Assembly (NCBI GenBank): GCA_944319945.1
Contig: CALUFN010000015.1
Span: forward strand, 1 to 51,136
DNA from: an uncultured Prevotella sp.
GTDB taxonomy: Bacteria > Bacteroidota > Bacteroidia > Bacteroidales > Bacteroidaceae
DNA length: 51,136 nucleotides
Direction: 5' to 3'
The position numbers and the translations under genes were made by a program. The number at the start of each line of letters is the position of its first letter. Within the stretch, counting starts at the first letter, position 1. Positions 1 to 7,279 of the stretch are shown here, one piece after another. Below the pieces are notes generated by a model, which did not search any database, was not told the origin of the DNA, and was given only the letters and a program-made list of their open reading frames with translations.

Positions 1-1
1 T

Positions 2-270
2 CAGGGTTTTGCAGAACAAGGATTCCCGATGGTAGAAATATATTCGGATAGGATTGAAATCTCCAATCTTGGGCTGCACCTTATAAGTGTAGAACACTTT
101 ATTGACGAATATCAATCAAGGAACGATTCTTTGGCTGAGAGAAAATGAACAATCAATCATTAAGGACAAAACTCGGTATTGAGGACAGGAATTATCCAAT
201 GGCTTCACGAATTATAAAAGACACTTTGGAGGCCAAATTAATAAAAGAGGAAAGCCAAAATGGAGCATAG
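2..270 (+). pseudogene. Remnant of an AlbA_2/HATPase_c_4-type regulator (3' part, disrupted)
   Basis: The first frame enters from the left edge and reads to a stop at 146-148. It contains VEIYSDRIEISN and IDEYQSRNDSLAER, which resemble the ATPase-like C-terminal half of putative DNA-binding/ATP-binding regulators of the AlbA_2 group. A second frame (145-270) then supplies the usual C-terminal end of such proteins, with LRTKLGIEDRNYPMASRII. The stretch normally between these two blocks, including the CEERGSG-type motif and its downstream part, is absent and the frames do not match. I read this as an internal deletion plus frameshift, so the gene is dead. The 5' part lies outside the window. 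Family recognition is by motif memory only. Confidence 0.6.
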
Positions 271-802
271 CGGCATAATTATATTCCTTATTTGGCATGA
301 AGAAACAATGTAACTGGCACGTAACTGATATGTAATTGGGAAAGCATGCGTGCATTATAAGTTTTTGATAATCAGTGTGTAAATTTTGCAAAGCCATGTA
401 ACTGGCATGTAACTGAGAGGTGTGAATGCCACAAATAAATAAAACTTTATCTGACATTTGCTATATCAAGAATCTGGTACTATTGGAATGCTGTCACAGT
501 ATTTTACATCATGTTTTTGCGTTATAAGTGATGAAGTTGGCTTTTATTCTGAGATAGTTCTATCTTTTTTTTACAAGTTTTTTGTTAATTAGAAGAGAAA
601 ACGTTTTTTTACCTAGAGGCAATATTCAACAATCACAGAAAACAAGCTACATTCTTTACATTCAATAGAAGTGTTAATCTGGAAAGATTTTTGTATGATT
701 AAAAACAAATAATTATATTTGCATATAAGTTTCTTGAGTAAGTGAACGAATAGATACAATTCACTATATCTCTTATTTTTTATTCACTTTAATTTACTGT
801 TT
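271..802. other. AT-rich intergenic stretch with a 21-bp direct repeat
   Basis: No convincing gene is present. The short minus-strand ORF here lacks recognisable features. A 21-bp unit beginning ATGTAACTGGCA and ending GTAACTGA occurs at 308-328 and again at 396-416 with one mismatch, 88 bp apart in the same orientation. The promoter of the next gene lies at the right end. The base composition is clearly lower in GC than the loci to the right. Confidence 0.6.
690..721 (+). promoter_or_regulatory. Bacteroidota-type promoter for the 803-2605 gene
   Basis: TTTG at 690-693 and TATATTTG at 714-721 match the -33 and -7 elements of the Bacteroidota housekeeping sigma factor, with a 20-bp spacer. 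Transcription would start near 728 and leave a leader of about 75 nt before the ATG at 803. Confidence 0.6.
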
Positions 803-2605
803 ATGAAAATCGAAAGTGCATTAGATATAATCAACAAAGGTTGGGAAGAGAATATGCCGTCGTTGGATAAAGGTTTTTTGCTGTTAGATACTTTTGTCAA
901 ATATCCGGATTCAAAATTGCCTCAAGACCTTGACGAAATTTATAAGAATTTTTTGGATTATGTTTTATTCGTTGAGGGGTTACAGTTTCCATACTTTTAT
1001 TATCTGAATCGCATCTTATCAGATTCTGAAACTATTGGGAAACTGTTAAAATACATACGACAATACCAAACCGATAAACGTTTAAATACGAAAGAAGCAT
1101 ATAAACTATTAATCCATATAAACAAGGATTTTAACGGCAATGAAGAATATGACATGGTAAGGGGCATATTTGATGCATTCAATTTGCCTGATAAAGTTTA
1201 CTCCCCTGCAACTATTGCGTTATGTAATAATGATATGGAGTCATTTGTCAAGGCCTTTGAAAATGAAGACTGCACCGAGCTTATGAAAGCTTTATGGATT
1301 CTTAAGTTTTTGCTCTATGGTTCGGTATCATTAGCAATAGGTGATGAACACGAGAAACTTTATAATGACATTTGGTTTAACGACCACGCATATGATGCCT
1401 TTTTCTATTATGGCTATGGTGTGAAAGGTAAAATCAAGGATGATGTAATAAAAGATATGATTAAACTGTTTATAAGTAAAAAATATCGTTATGATTTTTC
1501 ACCATATAATGCACCAGTATCAAATTTTGTAAAGCGATATAAATTGAATGACCAATCATGGTTAAATAAATTAAATGAGAAGAATTATAATGAAACCATT
1601 AATAGATCCATAAAAGACGTGGATGTTTTTAAAGAGGATTCATTGGAAACCGAATGTCAAAATATTGGGATTTCTTTCTTGTTAAATTCGTTAAATTATC
1701 ATAAGGGGGCATTAAAAAATGATTTTGACAAGCCTTTCTTTGATACATTACAATTTGAGTGCAAAGAAATGCCAGCCCCTGATTCTATACAAATATCATT
1801 TGCAGATTACATCGAATCGTGTCTTGCGAGAATATCGTTTTCTTACAATGTAGTTAAAAATATCATACCTAATGGCAATAGTATTCTAACAAAAATAATA
1901 GACCGTTTCCCTGATTTTAATAAAAGGATAGTTGGTTCTAATTCATTTTTTGATGTTTATTTTACACACTTATTCCCAATACCAATTAAAGAGAATAAAA
2001 ATGATGTAATTAAACAAAATAAGAAGCCAAATAGTAAAGCCCATCTTGTCGAAAATTTCCAACTGGATAGATTTCCTAAAGAATGTAAAGGAATAACTAA
2101 GTGGTACCAGGGTGAGGATGATGAGACATACGCAAGTGCTCTTCATTATTTATATTTATTTTTAACAGGACAGATTGCATTCAAAGAATCCGAGCTTAAG
2201 AGTGATGAAGTCAGAAGTATAAAACTTGACATAGAGATTGAAACTGAATTCATAAATACAGAAAGATGTTCTGAAGAAGATTTTATTTACATATTACATG
2301 GCAAAATTGACAAGAAAAAGGTAAGTGCGAATCCGATAATTGAATGGAAAGAAGACAAAAAGATAGGAACTAAAATAATGATGGGTGCTTTCTTTTATGT
2401 ATGTTGTGGAGCAGAAATTGGGAAGGATGAACTCGGAAATCTTAAACCTAATCCAGGTGAGTATAGTAACTGCTACAGTTTTAATGGTGAATTTGTAAAA
2501 CTTTCAGAACTAAAGAACAAGGGTATAGATAAATATTATAAATTTTGGAGTGTTGTAATAAGATTATGTTGTGCAAGAGCAAAAAAATATCCACAGATTT
2601 TATGA
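803..2605 (+). CDS. Hypothetical protein, 600 aa, AT-rich orphan
   Basis: I do not recognise this protein. It is 600 residues long and rich in Lys, Asn, Ile, Asp, Phe and Tyr, with no signal peptide and no obvious membrane segment, so it is probably cytoplasmic. The N-terminal half (about residues 1-270) looks helical with repeated aromatic-hydrophobic patterns. A charged linker rich in Lys and Asn lies near residues 395-415, followed by a mixed C-terminal part with FFYVCCGAEIG near residue 530. The codons are strongly A/T-ending, unlike the genes beyond 2.9 kb. A good Bacteroidota promoter lies 80 bp upstream. It lies between a broken regulator and the 3' end of a tRNA gene, which suggests mobile-element cargo such as a defence or accessory gene. 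That role is inference only. Confidence 0.75.
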   Translation: MKIESALDIINKGWEENMPSLDKGFLLLDTFVKYPDSKLPQDLDEIYKNFLDYVLFVEGLQFPYFYYLNRILSDSETIGKLLKYIRQYQTDKRLNTKEAYKLLIHINKDFNGNEEYDMVRGIFDAFNLPDKVYSPATIALCNNDMESFVKAFENEDCTELMKALWILKFLLYGSVSLAIGDEHEKLYNDIWFNDHAYDAFFYYGYGVKGKIKDDVIKDMIKLFISKKYRYDFSPYNAPVSNFVKRYKLNDQSWLNKLNEKNYNETINRSIKDVDVFKEDSLETECQNIGISFLLNSLNYHKGALKNDFDKPFFDTLQFECKEMPAPDSIQISFADYIESCLARISFSYNVVKNIIPNGNSILTKIIDRFPDFNKRIVGSNSFFDVYFTHLFPIPIKENKNDVIKQNKKPNSKAHLVENFQLDRFPKECKGITKWYQGEDDETYASALHYLYLFLTGQIAFKESELKSDEVRSIKLDIEIETEFINTERCSEEDFIYILHGKIDKKKVSANPIIEWKEDKKIGTKIMMGAFFYVCCGAEIGKDELGNLKPNPGEYSNCYSFNGEFVKLSELKNKGIDKYYKFWSVVIRLCCARAKKYPQIL

Positions 2606-2698
2606 TTGACAGTTTGAAAACACGGGGAATTTGACGGGGATTTTTAGCAAAATAAAATGCTAAATAATTGAAATTCAACTACTTAGCACTTTTTACAG

Positions 2699-2772
2699 TG
2701 ACCCCGTTGGGATTCAAACCCAAGACCTTCAGAACCGGAATCTGACGCTCTATTCAACTAAGCTACGGGGCC
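2699..2772 (-). tRNA. tRNA-Arg, anticodon CCG
   Basis: Reading the minus strand, a full cloverleaf can be drawn. The acceptor arms GGCCCCG and CGGGGTC pair with one G-U. The anticodon stem TCAGA/TCTGA encloses the loop TTCCGGT, giving anticodon CCG. The T stem TTGGG/CCCAA carries a TTTGAAT loop. The CCA end is not encoded. The 3' end faces the AT-rich region on the left, the usual side for integration of mobile elements. Confidence 0.93.
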
Positions 2773-2834
2773 GATTCGTATTTGCAATGCAAAGGTAATA
2801 CTTTTTTCTAAATTACGGCATAGGAAATAAAGAT

Positions 2835-2936
2835 TTAAGAGTTAAGAATTAAGAAAATGTGTCCGAATGCGATGTGCGAGAGTGTATTTTCTTAATTGGC
2901 ACATGCCGAACTTGTTTCTTAATTCTTAACTCTTAA
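2835..2936. repeat. 102-bp inverted-repeat element downstream of tnaA
   Basis: A perfect 22-bp inverted repeat has arms at 2835-2856 (TTAAGAGTTAAGAATTAAGA plus AA) and 2915-2936, with about 58 bp between them. It lies 10 bp past the tnaA stop. It could act as a terminator for tnaA or be a miniature palindromic insertion. No ORF is inside. Confidence 0.8.
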
Positions 2937-2946
2937 TATTCAACGT

Positions 2947-4320
2947 TTACAGTCTTTCAAGCTGAACGGTGAAGTGGCGCATCAGCGGAGCCTCCCATGT
3001 GATCTTTACTCCGTGGGTGATTTGCTCGCGGCGGTCGTACACGTTCTTCAGCGCGGCTGCTATTACGGCCATGTGGTTGTCTGTGTAGACGCGGCGCGGA
3101 ATGGCGAGGCGCAGCAGGTCGAGCCCGTTGAAGCGGTTTTCGTGGGTAACGGGATCGCGGTCGGCAAGCAGGTAGCCTATTTCGCATCCGCGTATTCCGG
3201 CCTCGAGGTAAAGCTCTATTGTGAGCGTCTGTGCCGGGAACTCTTCCTTCGGAACGTGCGTCAGCACTTTCGTTGCGTCTACGAATATTGCATGGCCTCC
3301 GGCCGGGCGCTGGTAGGGAATGCCGTATTCGTCGAGCAGGCGTGCGAGGTATTGTACTTGGTGGATGCGTGTCTCAAGGTTGTCAAATTCGGTGTTCTCG
3401 TCGAGTCCGATAGCCAATGCGTCCATATCGCGGCCGTTCATTCCGCCGTAGGTCAGGTAGCCTTCAAACTGCACGCAGTAGCCTTTGGCTCCGTCGTACC
3501 AGTCTTGGCGGCGCGTAGCTATGAATCCGCCCATGTTCACTATGCCGTCTTTCTTGGCGCTCATGGTCATTCCATCGGCCAGTGCGAACATCTCGCGGGC
3601 TATCTCCTTGATGGTCTTGTCGGCGTAGCCTTCCTCACGGGTCTTTATGAAGTAGGCGTTTTCGGCGAAGCGGGCCGAGTCGAATATTACGGGCTTGCCG
3701 TACTTGTCGGCCACGGCGCGCACTTGGCGCAGGTTTTCCATAGACACGGGCTGTCCTCCGGCCGTGTTGTTGGTGATGGTTACTATAATAAAAGGTATGC
3801 GGTCGGCGTGTTCCTTGAGTGCGTTCTCCAGTTTCACGGGGTCTACATTTCCTTTAAAGGGCACTTCCAGCTGCGTGTCTTTGGCCTCGTCTACGGTGCA
3901 GTCGAGCGCAACGGCCTTGCGTCCCTCGATGTGTCCTTTCGTAGTGTCGAAGTGCGAGTTACCCGGCACGATGTCGCCTTCGTGCACCAAGTATGAGAAC
4001 AGCACGTTTTCGGCGGCGCGTCCCTGGTGGGTGGGTATTACGTAGTCGAAGCCTGTAATGCGCTTTATCGCGTCTTTCAGGCGGAAGAACGAGTCAGCAC
4101 CGGCATAGCTCTCGTCGCCCGTCATCATGCCGGCCCACTGGCGGTCGCTCATTGCGCCCGTGCCAGAGTCGGTGAGCAGGTCGATGTACACCTGGTTGGC
4201 TCTCAGTTGAAATACGTTGTAATGTGCTTCTTTTATCCATTGCTCGCGTTCCTCGCGAGTGCTTTTACGGATAGGTTCAATCATCTTGATTTTCCAAGAT
4301 TCTGCAAAAGGTAATTCCAT
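2947..4320 (-). CDS. tnaA: Tryptophanase
   Basis: Tryptophanase is a cytoplasmic PLP enzyme that splits L-tryptophan into indole, pyruvate and ammonia. The 457-residue product matches the usual family length. The PLP-binding motif SAKKD is at residues 254-258 with the Schiff-base lysine probably K257. The substrate-binding region near THQGRAAE (about residues 97-104) and the FDSARFAENAYFI block (about 213-225) are typical. An in-frame extension to 4377 exists, but the start at 4320 (MELPFAES) is preferred because a well-formed promoter lies across the extension. No tryptophan permease gene or recognisable leader peptide is adjacent. The nearest gene on the same strand upstream is at 4517, separated by a terminator, so tnaA is probably a single-gene unit. 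Indole made here could act as a signal in a gut-type community (inference). Confidence 0.95.
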   Translation of the reverse strand: MELPFAESWKIKMIEPIRKSTREEREQWIKEAHYNVFQLRANQVYIDLLTDSGTGAMSDRQWAGMMTGDESYAGADSFFRLKDAIKRITGFDYVIPTHQGRAAENVLFSYLVHEGDIVPGNSHFDTTKGHIEGRKAVALDCTVDEAKDTQLEVPFKGNVDPVKLENALKEHADRIPFIIVTITNNTAGGQPVSMENLRQVRAVADKYGKPVIFDSARFAENAYFIKTREEGYADKTIKEIAREMFALADGMTMSAKKDGIVNMGGFIATRRQDWYDGAKGYCVQFEGYLTYGGMNGRDMDALAIGLDENTEFDNLETRIHQVQYLARLLDEYGIPYQRPAGGHAIFVDATKVLTHVPKEEFPAQTLTIELYLEAGIRGCEIGYLLADRDPVTHENRFNGLDLLRLAIPRRVYTDNHMAVIAAALKNVYDRREQITHGVKITWEAPLMRHFTVQLERL

Positions 4321-4347
4321 AGTCTTTAGGTTTTCAGTTTTTCGTGC

Positions 4348-4377
4348 CAAAGTTACGTAAAAATACTGACTCTGCAA
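4348..4377 (-). promoter_or_regulatory. Promoter of tnaA
   Basis: On the minus strand a TTG (-33) at 4375-4377 and TAACTTTG (-7, fits TAnnTTTG) at 4348-4355 are separated by 19 bp. The start codon follows about 28 bp downstream, giving a very short leader. Confidence 0.6.
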
Positions 4378-4453
4378 TATTTTTCGTGACTTTTTGTTAG
4401 TTTTATGTGATGTGTTTTTCTTTTTTTAAGGTCAGGCAGGTGCTGATAAGAAA

Positions 4454-4507
4454 AGTCAGGCCTGCAAGTTGACGTAATGCATGCGCCGTCAGCTTGCAGG
4501 CCTGACT
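4454..4507 (-). terminator. Strong hairpin terminator after the secreted GH78 gene
   Basis: Arms at 4454-4474 and 4487-4507 form a 21-bp stem with a single G-T mismatch and a 12-nt loop. On the minus strand the stem is followed by TTTTCTTATC. It starts 9 bp past the stop of the GH78 gene, marking the end of the long minus-strand operon and insulating tnaA. Confidence 0.8.
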
Positions 4508-4516
4508 TGATATTGC

Positions 4517-7264
4517 TTAATAATCGAACGTGTAGCGTCCGCTACCTACCTGTTTCTTTTGGCCGTCTGGCAGCACTATCGTTGCGTCGCTGCCTACGGG
4601 TATCTCAACGGTCAGGCGCGTGCGTGAGCAATCTACGCTGATTTTGCCGTAGAGCGAGGCTGTCGATGCCTTGACATATTGCAGGTCGCCGACGAGCGTC
4701 GGGGCTATGAGCAGGTGGCGCAGACCGTGCGTGCCGGGCTGGTTTTGTATGCCGGCAAGGGTCTTGAAGAGCCATTCGTCTATCTGTCCCATCATGAAGT
4801 GGTTGAGCGACGAGCCTTGCTCGGGGTCCCACTGTTCGGTCAGCGTGGTCGCTCCTTTACGTATCTGGTAGCCGTAGCCCGGTGTCTCATAGTGGTTGAG
4901 CATGGTGTAGAGCAGCTCGTTCTGCCCGTTAAGAGCCAACGCTTGGAATAGGTATCGGTTGCCTACGTCGCCCGTGGTCAGACGGTTGCCATGTTCCTTG
5001 ATGTCGGCTATGAGGCTCTGCATTACGGCCTGCTTGTTTTCGCCCGTCAGCCCGAGGTATAGCGGCAGGGCGTTTGACGTCTGGCTGCCAGAGCCGTAAG
5101 TGCACGAGTCGGGTTTGTAGAACTCGCGGTTGAAGGCTTCGGTCACGTCCTTGAGCAGGGCCGAATACTTCTCTGCGTCGGCCTTGCGCCCAGTCATGCG
5201 TGCGGCGCGGGTCAACAGCTGCAGGTCGAATATGTAGTGGCCCGTGGCTACGAGGGGCACGGGCGTGTTCTTAGAGAATCCCGCGCGCCACGGGCCGTAG
5301 TCGTACCAGTCGCCGAGGCCGTGGCTTACGATGCCGCCGTCGGCGCGCGACGTAAGGTAGTCTACGTAGCGGCGTATCGATTCATAGTTGTCGGTAATTA
5401 AAGTGCTGTCGCCGTATTGGTCGTAATACATGAACGGCAGGATGACGAGCGTGCTGCCCCACTCGGGTGAGTCGTCGAAGAGGTTGCCGAACGATACGTA
5501 CTGCGGAGCCGTGGTCGGCACCATGCCGTCGGCCTTCTGCGTGTCGGTGATGTCGCGGATAACTTTCGGGGCGTAGCGCGTCATGTCGTAGTTGTACAGC
5601 AGGCTCGGGCCGCAAAGGTGGTCTTGCTCCAGCCAGCCTAATTTCTCACGGTGGGGGCAGTCAGACAACACGCTTTGCATGTTGCTGCGCTCGGCCCTTT
5701 CGATGAGGCGGTGGGTCTGAGTGAACAGCGGATTTGAGCACTCGAACGACGAAACCTCTTCGGCCGAGTTATAGATGAAGCAGCTGTTGAGTCGCTTCAG
5801 CACGGGCAGGCCGTCGGGGTTGGGCTGACCTTCGAGCACGGCGCCCTCCACCTGTATGTAGCGGAAGCCGTAATAAGAGAAGTGCGGATGCCAAGTTTCC
5901 TGTCCGCCGCCCTTCAGCGTGTATTCGTAATAGTGCTGGCGGCCGGTCTGCCGCTGGTCGCACGCTCCCTGGCGTGTGAGCTTCTCGGCCACGAGCATCG
6001 TTATTTTCTGTCCGCGCTTGCCGCTTACCGTGATTTCGGGGAAGCCGGCGAGGTTTTGCCCCATGTCGGCCACGAACGCCGAGTGGTGTATCTCGCGCTT
6101 CGTCGTCTTGCTTGCGGCGGCGAGCGAGTCGGCCGGAATTGGCTTCCACGACTTTATGCCGTAACGCTCCATGATGCGCACGGGCTGCACGGTCTGCGGC
6201 GTAAGGCGGCCCTTAGGCCCCTCGGTGACAACGGCCGGGAGCCAGCCTGAGTCGTCGAATCCGGCGCGGTCGCACCCAGCCTGCTCCAAGCGGGCGTCGT
6301 ATGACTCACCGCCGTAGATACTGTTGAACGTTATCGGACTGAGCGAATACTTCCAGTCGCTGCCGCTCTTGACCACCTGCTGCGTGCCGTCGGCGTAGTT
6401 TATCTCGAGGCGCAGTATCATCTGCGGCGGGCCGAAGCTGGTCTGCAGCTTGCTGTAGCGGCCCATGCGCTGCACGTTGAACATGCCGTTGCCCAGCAAC
6501 ACGCTTACGGCGTTGCCGCCTGTGGCAAGAAGGTTGGTCACGTCAAACACGTTGTAGTACACCGTCTTGTCGTATTCGCTCCATACGGGTGCGAACTCCG
6601 CATTGCCCACGCCGATGCCGTTGACGCTCAGCTTGTAGTGCCCCATGCCGCTTACGTAAAGCACAGCGTCGGTTACTTGTTTGCGCCCTACGTTGAACTC
6701 CTTGCGTATGATGATGCTTTTGGCCGAAAGCGAGTCGACGGCGGCCCATTTCGTCTTGAACGAATCCTTCTTAAACACAGTGTTGGGGAAGCGTCCGTCG
6801 GGTATTTTAGCGTCCTTGCGCGTTATGGCTCCTATCCAGTCGGCGTCTATCCCGGCCGGAACTACGCGTATCTTCTGCTTTCCGCTCAGGGCTGAAGCCT
6901 CGCCCTTGTCGTTCCATACGCGCACTTGCCAGTAGTAACCGTGCCTGTTAGGCTGCAGCGCGGGTGCGTCTACGAGCTGGCTTTGGCTCGACTCCACCCG
7001 GCCCGACGTGTACACCTGCCTGTCGGTGACGTTCTCACGGATTGTTATCTCGTAGGCCGACTGGCTTTCACCGTTGGCCGTAGCCGTCATTTGCCAGCCC
7101 AAGCGGACGGCACCTTCGGTGACGGCCATGTCGCTGATGCAGCCGCTTTCGGGTGCGGCAGGGTCGCCCTGATAGTTGCAGGTGAGGTGCGTCACCGTCA
7201 GCTTGGCGCTTGCGCTCACGGCGGCAAAGGCCATTATGGCGGTTAAGTAAGTCTTTAATTTCAT
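4517..7264 (-). CDS. Secreted alpha-L-rhamnosidase, GH78
   Basis: GH78 enzymes are inverting alpha-L-rhamnosidases with an (alpha/alpha)6 barrel. The 915-residue product has a signal peptide (MKLKTYLTAIMAFAAVSASA). An N-terminal fibronectin-like part (about 25-150) and beta-sandwich domains with VSGMGHYKLSVNGIGVG (about 200-330) follow. The catalytic barrel begins near residue 510, with SDCPHREKLGW and DSPEWGSTLVILPF, the acidic motif regions expected in the family. The C-terminal beta-sandwich is short. The start at 7264 is 15 bp from the stop of the GH139-like gene upstream, so the two are co-transcribed. A strong hairpin follows the stop. The substrate is probably a rhamnose cap in pectin; the RG-II linkage is inferred from context. 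It is distinct from the second, cytoplasmic GH78 at 27.7 kb. Confidence 0.9.
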   Translation of the reverse strand: MKLKTYLTAIMAFAAVSASAKLTVTHLTCNYQGDPAAPESGCISDMAVTEGAVRLGWQMTATANGESQSAYEITIRENVTDRQVYTSGRVESSQSQLVDAPALQPNRHGYYWQVRVWNDKGEASALSGKQKIRVVPAGIDADWIGAITRKDAKIPDGRFPNTVFKKDSFKTKWAAVDSLSAKSIIIRKEFNVGRKQVTDAVLYVSGMGHYKLSVNGIGVGNAEFAPVWSEYDKTVYYNVFDVTNLLATGGNAVSVLLGNGMFNVQRMGRYSKLQTSFGPPQMILRLEINYADGTQQVVKSGSDWKYSLSPITFNSIYGGESYDARLEQAGCDRAGFDDSGWLPAVVTEGPKGRLTPQTVQPVRIMERYGIKSWKPIPADSLAAASKTTKREIHHSAFVADMGQNLAGFPEITVSGKRGQKITMLVAEKLTRQGACDQRQTGRQHYYEYTLKGGGQETWHPHFSYYGFRYIQVEGAVLEGQPNPDGLPVLKRLNSCFIYNSAEEVSSFECSNPLFTQTHRLIERAERSNMQSVLSDCPHREKLGWLEQDHLCGPSLLYNYDMTRYAPKVIRDITDTQKADGMVPTTAPQYVSFGNLFDDSPEWGSTLVILPFMYYDQYGDSTLITDNYESIRRYVDYLTSRADGGIVSHGLGDWYDYGPWRAGFSKNTPVPLVATGHYIFDLQLLTRAARMTGRKADAEKYSALLKDVTEAFNREFYKPDSCTYGSGSQTSNALPLYLGLTGENKQAVMQSLIADIKEHGNRLTTGDVGNRYLFQALALNGQNELLYTMLNHYETPGYGYQIRKGATTLTEQWDPEQGSSLNHFMMGQIDEWLFKTLAGIQNQPGTHGLRHLLIAPTLVGDLQYVKASTASLYGKISVDCSRTRLTVEIPVGSDATIVLPDGQKKQVGSGRYTFDY

Positions 7265-7279
7265 ATCGCTTAAATTGTT

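Noticed and set aside
2606-2698. Second copy of the tRNA 3' end as an attachment site
   Set aside because: I could not find a repeat of the tRNA end in the left region; any partner would be outside the window.
2974-3996. 340-codon plus-strand frame opposite tryptophanase
   Set aside because: tnaA is unmistakable on the other strand; the opposite frame is a composition artefact.
4321-4516. TnaC-type leader peptide before tnaA
   Set aside because: The promoter lies only about 28 bp before the start codon, leaving no room for a leader peptide, and no Trp-containing short frame was convincing.
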